NCBI GenBank assembly: GCA_959347315.1
Contig: OY365806.1
Span: forward strand, 30,890,156-30,954,155
Direction of reading: 5' to 3'
DNA: 64,000 nt
From: Bimastos eiseni
Taxonomy: Eukaryota; Annelida; Clitellata; Crassiclitellata; Lumbricidae
This document shows positions 50,897-63,921 of the stretch, piece by piece (position 1 is the stretch's first letter; each line of letters begins with the position of its first letter). Made by a program: the position numbers and the translations under genes. Under the pieces are notes generated by a model. It had not been told where the DNA came from. It saw nothing but the letters and a program-made list of their open reading frames with translations, and did not search any database.

Positions 50897-51049
50897 ATAT
50901 ACACACAACAACACATCAATTAAAAAAACACAAAGACATGCTCACAAAAATACATGGTTTTGCCTCAGTTTACGCTACAAAGTAAATAGTAACTAGTAAG
51001 AACTACAGTCTAAACAGTATAAATTTGTGCTTATTTATTGTCGTTTTGT

Positions 51050-51215
51050 ACATAATAAAATCCGATTTTTGTGATCAAAATAGAAAATTGGGAAACCAAT
51101 TTTTATCAAAACTCGGACCCATTGATTGTCCAAGTTTATGCTGCATGCCACGAAGCTCGGCTGAGCTGAACAAGCGGAATTTCAGAGCAGAGTTTTCGTT
51201 AATCCCTAAAGACAA
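51050..51215 (+). mobile_element. Dispersed repeat, partner of 49110-49250
   Basis: See partner. The two copies flank the 51-bp satellite in opposite orientation. Confidence 0.5.
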
Positions 51216-51571
51216 GATGGGAAAATTAGTACCAAGCAGTTCCACATGAAAGTTAAAATCTTAAATTTAACTCGCTGAGGGATAGATAGGCAACCTGCAC
51301 AAGGTATCTCGCATGTACATACATAGATATGTAGTCAGATTTCAGAATGACACCAACCAAGCGATCATTAGCATTAAGAACATAATGTAGTGTCAAGGTA
51401 AGAGAGGAGTCCAGATCAGAATAGATAGAATTGATGCGAAGTCAAATTAAAATCAGTATTAACTTGTCATATCTTCCTCCATGCCTGTTTCTGTTTATCT
51501 CTCTGTAATCCTATCAATAGGTCAAAATGTTTGTGTGTATAGATCATCAGTCTGTCTGTATGTAAGGTTAT

Positions 51572-51966
51572 CTACCTTCCAGTCAGCCTCTCGCATGCTG
51601 AAGTTGAAGAATGTAGTTGTCCGAGAAGGGGCACTGCAGAAAGAATCGAATTAAACAGATTTACCCTGCTCAATATCCCAATAAAGAGTGTCATGACATG
51701 AATTATGAAGGAAACGTAGAGAGGAAGACCTTGCAGAGAAGGGCTTGATGACATTGAAGACCGGTGTTGGACCCATATACACACCTTATTACAGCTAACC
51801 CAGGACAGAGAAGCATGGATTTGGTTTTGTGCTAAGTTATGTATGTCAACTTCTGGTAAGAAGTCAACATGCATTTCAACAATTTCATGGTTGAAAGCAT
51901 TGGGACAATCATCATCATCATGATCCATGGACTGAAAACCTGTAGGTGTCCCACTGAAAAAAAACA
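51572..51966 (-). CDS. Unassigned open frame with splice-like borders
   Basis: A ~130-codon open frame starts after a strong acceptor (TTTTTTTTCAG) and ends with a donor-like CTGGAAG|GTAGAT. An internal donor AATAAG|GTGTGT is also good. The segment LSWVSCNKVCIW loosely recalls the first beta-propeller strand of NUP133-type nucleoporins, but this is weak. It could be an upstream exon of the TANC gene, part of another gene, or chance. Confidence 0.2.
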
Positions 51967-51979
51967 AATCCATCAAGAT

Positions 51980-53195
51980 AATAACTCCTAGGAATGTGCA
52001 CCCTTAGAACATCGTCAAGGTTCAGCCGCTTCTAGCTGTATTGTGCTTCCATATATTGCAATGTATGGTTGTATTCTATATTGTGCTGTACCTCATTGCA
52101 TGGTATAGTATTGTATAGTATGATACTGTATCATATCACACCACACTGTACTGAACATATTGTATCATACAGAATTGTATTTTAAAACAGACTCAGCATA
52201 TCTGAGCTGCATAAATTCGCTGTAATCATAATGGAACATGCATAGCATCTCTCAAATCAGCAGTATTCTTGATACACATCAGTGTCTGGACCAGCGAACA
52301 GGATAGTCATAAGGTGTCTCCAGACCCGGGGAAGTGAAAGAGTTAGTAACTCAAGTCAAAATGACTGGGGAAAATAGTTTCAAGATGAGTGCAAACATGG
52401 GACGACCATAAGGCAGCAAGTCAAAGATTACAAGGAGGACCTAGGGGTAAAGAGGAAATGAGAGGGCAGATAATCCTCAGGTAGGTCAGGGCCACCTCAA
52501 TAAGCAGCTGTGCATGAGGGAAAGATTTTTTAACCTAATAAGCTGTTAAATAGAAGGCCAGTGAAGGTAATCCCACATAAAGTCTGAGACTGTTGCATAG
52601 CCATGTATCAGCACTGACGAGAGGTTCTGCAAAGGAGCTATGTAAAGTTCCAGATGATACCTGCCAGATTAATGTCCAGGTGGATGACAATCTGTTACCC
52701 TACAATCACTGAAGACTGCTGATGCTTTCAGATGAAATGAAAAGACGAGAAAACCATAACAGTCTGAGAGTCGGAAATTCTGGTCCCCAATGAAAGCCTG
52801 ACAGTTACTGCATTGTCAACCTGTCATTTCAACCTGTCTCCCGTTTCAACCTAGGACTTTGTGTTGGCTGTTGCTTATTGATATGCACAGCACACACCAG
52901 ACTTTAATTCTTCAGTCTCAACTGAAGAACCATCAACACGACCGCCAAAATAACCACCATTGCCATTGCCATAACCATCGTCTGTATCATCATCATCATT
53001 ATCACCATCACCACTGTCATTGTCATAATCATCATCAGTACATCACTGAATTGATTCAAAGTTTACAATCTATTACAATTCTGTTCTTTCTTTGCTCTTG
53101 GCCACACGCACATGTTTAATGCATTATGGCTGTATTTTATGCAAGTAACGCTAGGCATGTATGAACGACCCGTCTGTCTTTCATTCTGTCCGGCT
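51980..53195. other. No gene seen
   Basis: Unique AT-rich sequence with a CAT/CCATTGC triplet-rich stretch at 52940-53040. Confidence 0.4.
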
Positions 53196-53393
53196 GATTG
53201 ACTACCTCTCTCTCTCTCTGTCTGTATGTCTGTGTGTCTGTCTGTATGCATGCATCTCTGTCTGTCTGTCTCTCTATCTGTCTGTCTCTCTGTCCTGTCT
53301 TTCTGTTTCTATGTCTGTCTGTCTGTCTCTCTATCTGTCTGTCTCTCTGTCCTGTCTGTCTGTCTGTTTCTATGTCTGTCTGTCTGTCTCTCA

Positions 53394-53455
<62 letters not shown>

Positions 53456-53465
53456 TTCTCTCTCA
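53196..53465. repeat. (CTGT)n microsatellite
   Basis: About 260 bp of CTGT with CTCT interruptions. It produces long artificial open frames on both strands. Confidence 0.97.
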
Positions 53466-53835
53466 CACATGAAGAGGCGTGTATACTGTATAAGCCTGAG
53501 AGAGCGGAGCGGCAGACTGTTGCTTGGCAAGCATGTCAGCTTCTGAAACAAAAGCTACGAATATTTATCGAGGGAAACAGTTTCTAATATCTAATAAAGA
53601 GATATGACCTCATAGGACCAGCAGCAGCAGTTAACAGCCACAGCAGCTACAGGCCTCAAACACCAGAGATACAAGCAGACCGCCAATTGAAGACAACTAA
53701 ACATATAGTCACAGAGACAGGCAGGCTGGCACAGAGACAAGAAAGGAGACAGCCAAAGAAGGAACAAGAGCAAGAAATAAAGTGATAAAGGGACAGACAA
53801 GAAACAAAAACAGAGAGAATGACAGACACATGCAG

Positions 53836-53972
53836 ACAAAACATACGAACAGACACAGACAGACAAAACATATGAACAGACACAGACAGACAAAACATAT
53901 GAACAGACACAGACAGACAAAACATATGAACAGACACAGACAGACAAAACATATGAACAGACACAGACAGAT
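53836..53972. repeat. 27-bp tandem repeat, five copies
   Basis: Unit contains ACAGACACAGACAGAC and AAAACATATGA. Confidence 0.95.
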
Positions 53973-54371
53973 TGGTCTGGTAGGAAAGTAGGTAGTCATA
54001 TCCATAATCTAAGAGATAAAATCAGGTCCAGCAACATGCTAGAATGCCAATTTCTATGTAACCATCATGATAGTCAAAATAAATGACATTGTCATTATCA
54101 TCAACATTCTATTTACTCCCATCATCATTTCATTATCATCACTGCCAATGTTTTCAAAATCAACAATCACTTCAGACTGCCTCAATACAAAACTAAATTT
54201 GTGTTGCCCCTACTTATCGTCTTGGAAACTGTAGTGTCTTACCTTATGCTGCATGCCTTACCCTATTTAACTCATCTGACCTACCTGAACCCAACACCTC
54301 TAATGCAAACCCCTAGCTAACTCCATCGTTTCCCTTAGTACAATCTAGCTCTTGGTATGGCTTTCAGTCAA

Positions 54372-54480
54372 CATGCTTTTGGCACAGCCTCACCCCCATT
54401 TTCTGGAATAAGATACCTTTACTTATAAGATCAGCTCCAACAATCTAATCCTTCAAGCAGCAACTAAAAACTTTCTATGA
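54372..54480 (+). mobile_element. Fossil of a non-LTR retrotransposon, RT C-terminal end
   Basis: The plus strand reads HAFGTASP, then after a one-base shift FWNKIPLLIRSAPTI, a stop, and SFKQQLKTF. This is the usual end of RTE/CR1/L2-type reverse transcriptase proteins. Frameshift and stop make it inactive. Confidence 0.6.
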
Positions 54481-55036
54481 ATCGACAGAACTCGTAACTC
54501 AATTGACAATCGATCACTCAGCTTCAGATGTTCATCTCTGCTTCGTGGAAAAGACCCTGCTTCTGATTCAAGTGTTGTTGTCTGGCACGTTACTCTCATA
54601 TTATTCATTCACTCATTCTAACCTGTGACATTACGTGACATCGCGAATCGGAATTCTTGGACAATCCCCAACACGGTTGTCTTGTTGACTAGGCTTCTTT
54701 GATTTCTCTGTCATAACCTGAAAGTGTAATGGGCTCATGAATAATTAATTAATCATCTCATGAATAATTGATGAATCAAAAATGAATAATTAATCATCAT
54801 TTCACAAATAATTAATGTACAAAAACACTCCCAAGGATTAGTTTGATCTATTCATTAACATTCTTCATAAACTTCATAAACAATCATTAGCATGAACTTA
54901 TGTACATAAACCAAGTTTTTCAAAAGACCAATCATAATGTGAAATTAATTACATTAAAACATTTATGCTGTTTACTAGGTTTAGGTAAGCTGCTTCAGCT
55001 AATAGCTTCAAGGTAAATTAATATCTCACTGGTAAC

Positions 55037-55718
55037 TAGGGCATAATCGGGTAGACAATTTCCACCGGGTACCGAATTTGAGTCTTTGGATGAACTATTT
55101 GCTGGATCTGGGTACGAACCGAATAGTAGCGGCAAATCTGGCAAGCAGTATCATCTGTAGGCAAAGCGTAGTTAACCTGCCATGTGCACAGTTACGGAGA
55201 ACTATCTATAGTCAATGCAGAGTCTATAGCAATATCCTTCATATAACGTATCGTCGCACTCTAGGCTATAACAATATATTTATTATTTAATAACTTTATT
55301 TGTGAAAAAAATGTAAAACCTTGTTATAAAACTTGAAATATGAAGTTATCAATGTCGTCTTTACTCTCTATTGTTTACCGGAAAGTGGGTGGAGCCAATT
55401 CAAGCGGGAAAATTACTGATTTGGAAGCCACCTGGGTAATACAATCAAAAGAAATTAAAATATGTAAATTAACATCATTATTTTTTTTTAATTCAATGGA
55501 ATGCTAAGTTCCTGTTTAATGAATCAATAACTTATAAATAAGTCCATTAGTCCTAAATTTATTTGATGAAAAATTATTATTTTATTCCCAAAATATAATT
55601 TTATCAAAAAAGTAATTTTTAGCTATTTGCGTGTGGAAAATTTGCCGAGGCGAATACTTTCGAATAGTCCAATATTCGGCCGAGGCAAATGTCCGAGGCG
55701 ATTTCCGGTTATGCCCTA
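55037..55718 (+). mobile_element. hAT-type MITE, copy 2 (682 bp), inverted relative to copy 1
   Basis: Ends TAGGGCATAATCGG and CCGGTTATGCCCTA. Flanks CTGGTAAC and CTTTTAAC match at six of eight bases (decayed duplication). The body aligns along its length with 32419-33108 in reverse, including GATCTGG(G/C)TACGAACCGAATAGTAGC-like sequence. Confidence 0.85.
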
Positions 55719-56764
55719 CTTTTAACCTATGTATAATGAACTTGTGGAAATACGTGAGTATCCATAAATAGAATAGAATCATCATAAAAGTAATCTGTAA
55801 GTGGTTATGAGATCATTCTTATTTTGTAAAGATGTTGAAAGCTTGAATTCCATTATATCATAACATTTAAATTCAGATAAGTTATGGAAGGTAAGGTAAG
55901 GACTGCTCCAGTAGCAGTTGATATAGCCACAATGGCAATTGGAAAAATAACGAAAAATACCAGAAGTAACAACAACAGCAAACATGGCAAAAATGATGAA
56001 GAATGATTACAAAGTTTGTTGATTCTTAAGTATGAAGCTATAAGGTCATCATTATTCTGCACAGCTGTTAAACAAATTTAAAGTTGAAAACTGTATTACT
56101 ATAATTTTCTTGCTTAACAAACGGTAACAACAATTTTAGTGTAACCAAACCAAATCAAATAGCTTTCATCATTGACAATGAAGGTTTTGGGTTACAAGGG
56201 AAGGCCAAAAGGGATATCCTCCTGCTGACAGGGATACCCATAATAGTCTATACAATAGGACAATTTCATAGGGCACAGTGATATTTATATAATGTAACAA
56301 GTAGATATCAAATTTTGTTGTAAGAAAATTTAACCAATCTTAACTAGACTGCATCTCTTTCATTGGCACAATTGGTGAGAGAGGGGGGACTGTAGTTATT
56401 TTACAGTTGAGAGTGTCAAGTAATTTGAAGGATCATAGCTTATGCTTAACAGAGCATAGTGTGTGTGCTAGTTGGATACTGGGAGGAATTTGATTCCATA
56501 TCTCAGGTCCTGTACATTTAATAGCATGTTTACGGGCGTTAGTGTGGGCATATATAGGTCGTTATTTATTCATGGATCTGGTAATGTAAGGGTGCATGAT
56601 GTGACCTTTGTTAAAGTACTTATCAAAGTCCCCCCAGTAGCAGCTTGTGTTGACTTATTTACTTAAAAATAATCTGAAATTAGTTTCAGTTAATTCTATG
56701 CAATTTGGAACAAGGTTTTGAAGGAGAAGTGCTATTAGAATACATTACTTCTTAAAAATCTTTG
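55719..56764. other. No gene seen
   Basis: Unique AT-rich sequence. A partial internal duplication (GTTATGAGATCATTCTTATT-like, 55804 and 56038) suggests a small repeat. Confidence 0.35.
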
Positions 56765-57000
56765 TTTAATTTCAAACTGACAAACTGCAGTATGATTACA
56801 AGTACAGCATGATGACGAGTTATTTACAGGAGTCAAATTTAACCATCGGCAGCCACACAGTGCGCCCATTACGCTATACATCTCATTTTTAACAAACGCC
56901 ACCACCGAGTGAAAGAAGAGAAGATGTCAACCTTAGGGGGAATACGGGTCTCTACCATGGTTCCTCAAGCACTGCGTCCCAGTGTGTTCACCACTACTCT
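56765..57000 (-). mobile_element. SINE family 3, copy 2
   Basis: Same blocks and order as 35350-35585. Confidence 0.6.
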
Positions 57001-57130
57001 ACAGTCCCCCGTTAGTATAATCCGCAAACAGTAGGAAGGACGCGGCTGGAGCTACGTTGAGAACGTCATAAATATATATAATAAAACGAGGAAAGGACCA
57101 AGGTTTCAACCCTGTCAAAGCCCAAGCCAG

Positions 57131-57362
57131 CCAAATGACAGTTGTGAACGAAATTTCAAAAGTTCAGCCTCCACTTACCGACTCGGCAGTCATATTGTCA
57201 TATAATAATAAAGTAAAATGCTAGAAGTAACAGCAACAGCAAAATGGCAACAATGATGCTGACTGATTATAATGATGACGATTCTTTGGTGTGGTCTTGG
57301 TGGCGGTGATAGTTGTGAATGAAATTCCAAAAAACTTCAGCCTCCACTTACCAACTCGGCAG
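57131..57362 (-). repeat. Duplicated donor-bearing segment
   Basis: Two ~50-bp copies (57131-57185 and 57309-57362) share AGTTGTGAA(C/T)GAAATT and TTCAGCCTCCACTTACC. On the minus strand each contains a perfect GTAAGT donor (at 57179 and 57352), preceded by GCCGAGT. Confidence 0.7.
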
Positions 57363-57367
57363 CGCAT
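57352..57367 (-). CDS. Possible tiny first coding exon of TANC/rols (ATG plus donor)
   Basis: On the minus strand an ATG at 57367 is followed by four codons and one base, then a perfect donor (GTTG|GTAAGT). The phase (one trailing base) fits exon 1 exactly and would add M-R-C-R-V-D-A-K before the ATG used above. An in-frame TGA lies three codons upstream of this ATG. Nothing but phase and splice consensus supports it; the exon could equally be non-coding or unrelated. Confidence 0.3.
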
Positions 57368-60300
57368 ATCCGATCATATAGCCCACCTAATCAACCTGCG
57401 CCGCAGTTCTTATTCACGAGTGCGGACTATGTTCCAGTTATTATTTACAAATTGGAAAATTTGCGAAACCTCTCGAACAACTGTTACTGTTCTACTCCAT
57501 AATCGGAAACTTTCCAACAGTTCTCTGCGCACAACTACACTAACATACCAGCATCACAGTCGAAGGTCCTAAGGGCTCCCAATCAAACGCCCTTAATCCT
57601 CCCTTAATAAAACTCAGTCAACAAACTACCTCAACAGCCAGACAGTTTTCTGTGTATTCTAAAATATGAGGAAGTTACTTTGACGAAAACTTTACGATAA
57701 TTACCCTTTGTAAACTTTTTACCCGGGCGCCATCATCACGGCTCTCATCTCACCGCCTGCCGCTGAAATGCCCTGCTTAATTATTCATGTACGTCGACGG
57801 CACTGATAGGTCATTCTATTTAGCAAACATCACCCATGCGGTCTCGGTACTGCAAGCAATAACACTTAGGCCGTAAACTTTGTAATGTAGACCTATAGTA
57901 AGAAACGTCCACAAATTGGTAGTGACTAAAAACCTTCTTCTTTTCCTATCCCCTTCTCAAGGCGTCTCTTTTCTCTCGCCGCAACTTCCTTCTCTCCTCC
58001 CCTACGCGAGAGTCTACCAACATCCCCATACGGAGCCCACAGACCTAGGCCTATTAAGACGTAGGCCTACATTCCTGCGTGGGACCCAGATGGATCTCAT
58101 AAAGATCCCATATAATGCCCATGGAATGCTAGCAGGAGATCGTTGCTCGAGCTTGCTTGAAATCAAAATAACGCTGTTCTAAAATTATGTCGCACAGATG
58201 GGCCTAGCCTAGAAAATGAGGCGCGCTGGTGACTGTCAACACTACTTTGAAAAGTCCTAGTGATTGGACAGCATAGGGCAGTCGTAATCGTAATCGTTAA
58301 ATCTCAGCATTTCTACAGCGCCCAGCGACTGCAGATGCCACAATAGGTAGGTCTAATTCGCGGGAACCATCTAATCGTAATCTTCAAACTTCTAAAGTGT
58401 CACTCGAAAACTAATTAAGCGCATGGCACCAATCCGAAATAACACCTATGAATAGGCCTACTTAGACCATTGACGACACTTTAATGTGTAGTTTCTATTT
58501 CTGCAAAGACTCGGTAGGAAATGTAGGCCTGCCTAATCCGACTGTAATTAGGCCTACTTAGTTCTTCGATTGCTTTACGCAGTCTTCACAATAAATAGAC
58601 ATTACAACACGGAGCTCTTTCATAAAAATGTAGAACGTAACGCATAGGCCTACAGGCCCTAATAGCTATAGATAGGCCTAGGCTACTTAGCCTAATCGTA
58701 AGATTGTAAATTATCTAAAATATGTAGGCCTACGGTCCTAATCTGAAAACTGTTGCTGTAGTTCCAATGTCAAGAATAATGCTCAACGCATGTGTCGATT
58801 GTCGCTACTGTGTTGCGCAAGCCAAATGTCAGAGAAGTTAGGTCAAGTCAAGATAAGTGTCCAAAGTGACACGGAAAATCCTGGTATAGGCCTACGGAGT
58901 AAATTAGTCCAATGGGCTTATTCACGAGCGAGGCGTCAAGTCAGAGGTGTTTATACGAAGATAGGGTCCAGGGCGTATACAATTTGAAGAACGAAATAGG
59001 TCAATTGCCAGAGGACTCGAACTAGAAAGACTGAGACAGAGTGGCAGTTGAAGTTCTAGCGATCCGGACATAACATGGTGGGGCCGTACTGGGGTGACTC
59101 GAACGCAATTCTAGGCCAGGATCCGTTCGAGTCACCTACATCACTAGCTGTATTCCTTCACTTTCGACGTTAGGCCTGTAATTTATGACGTTCCACAGTC
59201 GTACGTTGGACTGCATGGTGACTAGCGGGCTGAGCATGACCTTTTTGAAGAATGATGACGTCAGTTATACGTACTTTACTACCGGCAACCGTTCCTTTCT
59301 GAGCCTTCTTATAAGGAGGCCTTAGGAAGAGCTTCTCGTCGCCACCAGTCTACAAATCTCGTGACCCCAGAACGACACGAAACATCAACCATTCTCTGAG
59401 TTCCCAGACCAGACAAATCTTATTAGGCCTACAATCCGATCCAAAAAATTATGAACGTGTGACTGTGGGTGTTCGATCATCGATGACCACCACTTTTAAA
59501 AGCTAGGCCTATACGTGCAAATTACAGATCTTAGATACATTTGATGGTGTTCGGTATAAAGTATGTGAAGGCTTATAGGCCTACCTATAGGCGGAAAGGC
59601 ACTAATTAAGATCTCCCGTAATACTTCCGAGGACCACATAGAAGGACCAGTGTCCAGTGCTAATGATGAGATATATTAGTTTCAATTTACGACTCTTACG
59701 AGGTATACGGACGGTGGTCAATTTCAGCCGGAACGAACCGGAACGCCGTTCCGGCACCTCAGCAAGTAAATTAGGCGGAACGCAGTTCCGGGCAGTTTCA
59801 CCACGTTTTTACTTTTTGCTCCGAAGTTTTGACTGCGGCTATATCATTTGCACATACGAAAGATGACCATGTTAAAGTAATAGGGTCCTATGAGCAATTA
59901 TGGGATGTATTCAGTGGCCTCCGCACCGTATGACTGGCCGAAGCACATTCCTCTGCACTTTTTACAACTTATGGGCTCGAGGGGGTACACATGTTTTCAT
60001 TATTGGCGCACTTACATGGGCATTTTATGATTTGCTAGTCAGCTGACATCAAATGGCTCAGAGACACCAGTTGTCATTCTATAGATGCACTTTTACTCAT
60101 TCACATTGACGTAAGCAAAAATGTAATTAGGTCTACTTGTATTTTAAACCTCTATAGCTCAGGGCTTCTGCACTCAGTGTACAATAGTCGGTAGCATAAT
60201 TTAATCATTGTTATCAATTATTAGTCTAGTGTTTTTGATCTGAACAGCCTTGCGACTTAACCAGTCACTAGTAACCCACATCAAATCTTAGAGGTAGAGA

Positions 60301-63075
60301 AGAGCTCAGCCATGCCTGGAAAGCATGTTCATTGCGGCGAACAAGATATCGTCACATTATTCAGGCCTAAGACTTAAACAGCAGCCGATGCCACGAATGG
60401 TAAGCCGATGCCACGAATGGTAGATAAGATTTGTAGACTGGACTCAAGATAAGACAATGCGGAAACACGGCTTAAGATCCACGCTGTGTCAGGAAAGACG
60501 GAAACACATCAACTAAAGAGTCGACCTATTTATAACATTTTTAGCACAAAAGTTTATTGTGCAAATAAGAGATTGTTGCCAATTTTTTGCGAACCTCTAT
60601 GACTTTTAAAAACAATCTGTACAACAGTGTGCATACTGTATAGGTGTATCTTGTTTGACAAATTATTTTGCTATTCCAGACTAAATTTAAAACTTATTCT
60701 TTAAAATTGTAACTGAAAATAAAATTATAAATTAAATATAGTACTTTGTATTTTTTCGTTTGGTTTCGTAGGTCTATATTGGACAACAGCCTACATGCTA
60801 AGTTAACAAACACAAATTTATGAACTGAACATAATAGGCTAGACTCTTAATAGGTAGCCGACAACTTAATTAATAGATAGTCTACTTGTGCTTGTGCGTT
60901 ATAAAATATTAATCAATATTGTACTACCCTGCGAATTTCTAAGCTTGACATTTCAACAGTATTGAAGATGTTTTATTAAAACTAAGAGTAGCCTTTAAAA
61001 CAAACCCTGCGCGCACTGCCACATCAACCGATCAACGGACCCACGCGCGCACAGCCCAATAAACTAATCTACAGACACACGCGAGAACAGACGCACGTAC
61101 AGGCCAAGCGACACACGCACGCGGATGTAAAATGTATTAATTTGTTAGCGTTGTAAGTTACGATTGATAACTTGCGAAGGATATTTCTGTGCGGTGCCAA
61201 GATTATGCTCTGGTCCAAAGACGTTTGAAACCGCTAAACAATAAAACAATGGGCTAAACAATAGAAACAGTTTCTTGTTCCATAGTGAAGTATTCTAATC
61301 CTAGGCTCCTTAGCTGTTCAAAGCTATTCTTATAGGGATTTAGTTTAAATATTTTTTGATTTAAACACAGATAGCTATTATCGTTTAGGCCTAATAACTT
61401 TCACTTACCGCCACTTTTCAAAGAAAGCAAAATAAGGATTTGAAACTTTATTGACTGATTCCGTAGAGACATAGAAACTCAAAGCTCAACAGAGGCTATA
61501 GCACACTATAATGATTAACTTTAGCCAGACGCTTGTAGAAGAAGCCCGATAATAATTAAAAAAATTCAATTACCGTTTACACGATTACTTAATTTTCATG
61601 TTGAAGTAAGACGATGCCTCGTTTGACTCTTGCCTCGTCTTGAGAGATTATGCCGAGGCACTCGTCTTGTCTTGCCTCATACTGGCTACGGGCCTTGTTT
61701 TCTGTTTGGTCTTTTCAATCACCATAGTTTGGTTTTCTCTGCGTTGATTATTCGGTAAAATTGCCTAACTTTTTTAGTTTCTATCCTGTAGCTCTGGAGG
61801 AGGCCAACGCTGTCAGTAAATCGGAGATATTCACCATCCATTCATTTAATTTGATTCCTACATCAGACTGAGGGACATTACTGCTTCTAAGTTCTGAAAC
61901 AGTGACACTAGGCCTATTATAGCCCATAGGTCTACATCTAAAGGATATTTTGGGCTAACATTGACATGTCTGTCTATACTTGTCTGCAGTGACCACGGGG
62001 CAATTTACCTGGAACCGAAACTTATTATATCTGCCTATTAATTATGATCATGTCCGGTATATGAACGAACGCTAAGTAAAAGCCATACTCACGGGCGTTA
62101 ACCAATGCCCATCCTACGAAGATTTGCAATAGGCAAACCTCTAGGCCTACATGTTGTTACATCTGTTGAACGAGTGAACCATCTTTGTCCCAACTAATTC
62201 GTGGGAACTGTCTCTGTTGGGAGGATAGTATGAGGAACGACCTTGTTATATGTGAACAGAAGTAGCAGAAGAACTTCTATATTTAGATCCGTTGTAGCAT
62301 GGGAGCTGATGGCTGCAGGCGTACAGTTTGGTTTTATATTCCCATCCATAGCAAATCCTGCCGGATACCAATAGCCACATTGTGTGTTGTCGTATCGTGT
62401 TAAAGGTAAGCAGAGCACGATTTCCATCACTAATGAAGGCGGAGAATGTTAATCAGACAATTTATCGTCTTTAGATAACGCACAGTCTCGGATTCGGCGC
62501 AGGCCTACACTCCCACGCTGAAGTCTAACTGTCACTTGCAATTTGTGCTCTGTTGCCAAAGACCGAACCCCTTTTTGCCTATTCCTATAATTTCCTTCAC
62601 TAACTTGAATGCTCTGGAGAACAAAGTAGCTAACGTGAAGTTGTTTAATGGTTTAGCGACGATTACGTAGGCTACCGCACGCAGGCCAACCTGATTGCTA
62701 TAGGCCTACATTATGTTTGTAAAGGAAGGAAGGGACACGTATATGTACGGCTATTGACTGTGGCTGCCTAATTACGAGGAGAGAAGTCACAACCGCCCAC
62801 TGCTCTGATAAACGCAGTCAGAATTCCAAAAGTGTGACTTAACTGAACCGAACACTTAATGGCCCTTATCAGTGTCGACGAGTGTTCCGCTGCTTAGACG
62901 CTGTACACTCGACTACACCCTGAGCAGCTGTGTGACGTCGAGCGATCGAGTGAAGGGTTTGCAGCCACAGACATATTACACAGGCCATAGTACATCATCG
63001 CAATGGGAGCACAAGCAACACACGCACATACAGACAGATCGAGAGAGTGGGACAAACTTAGACTATATCAATGTA

Positions 63076-63145
63076 GACAGACAGACAGACAGACAGTCAC
63101 AGGTACAGACAGACAGACAGTCACAGGTACAGACAGACAGACAGG
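63076..63145. repeat. (ACAG)n with TCACAGGT spacers
   Basis: Three ACAG runs separated by TCACAGGT, a ~24-bp higher-order unit. Confidence 0.95.
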
Positions 63146-63921
63146 AAGACATGGAAACGGTTCATACCATGTGTGTGTAATAATTTTATTTAACGTCGCA
63201 TCCATGACAAGGATGATTTGAGTCCATACCAGGCAATGATGCACACATTGTATAATGGAAATGGCAGCAGCCCCTTCCTTGGCTGTATTATAATAAAGAC
63301 AGGCACGAGAAGGGAAAGCACATTGAAGGTCACGGATGGACAAAAGAAGAGACTGTCAAGGCCGAGCTTCCCCGATTCCTCGTAATCAGGCAGTCACAGT
63401 CACCTTGTAAAATTAAATCCGCAAAACTCAGGTCATTTGGTCAGTTTCGGTTACGTTTCTGAAGGTCGGAACAACGTCTAGACCGCGGTACGGCTTGAGA
63501 GACTGCACGAGGCAAGAGTTCGTGACGAGGAAGAGAATATGAAGGAGGGGAACTGGAGAGGAGAAGGAGGACGAGGTGAATGAGTATGTGGAGTGTCAAG
63601 GAAGAGAAATGATCTGCAGCTCTGTTTGACAGTATAACAGTATAGAAGGGAAGTGCGCACTAATATACCGATGTAATTTCAAGTGCGATAATTATGGCAC
63701 TAGTCAATCGATAGGCTAAATAGGCATATTGCCCGCGAATGCACTGAATTGCATGTACGATGAAAAGCGAACACGGTCTAGTGTCACCCAGTACAATGTT
63801 TGAGACCAATAGGCCTACATGTATAATTATTATTGTTGTTAGAATGTAGAAACTGTTTAACACGTGGGCTCCACCACCTAGCGATTGACAACGCTGGTCT
63901 CGCTAATAACACCGAGCTAAA

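Noticed and set aside
51572..51966. NUP133 exon
   Set aside because: Only one short W-x-x-C...I-W-like pattern recalls the family; surrounding residues do not fit, so no name is given.
53137..53551. Cys/Leu/Ser- and Arg/Gln/Thr/Asp-repeat frames on both strands
   Set aside because: (CTGT)n microsatellite artefacts.
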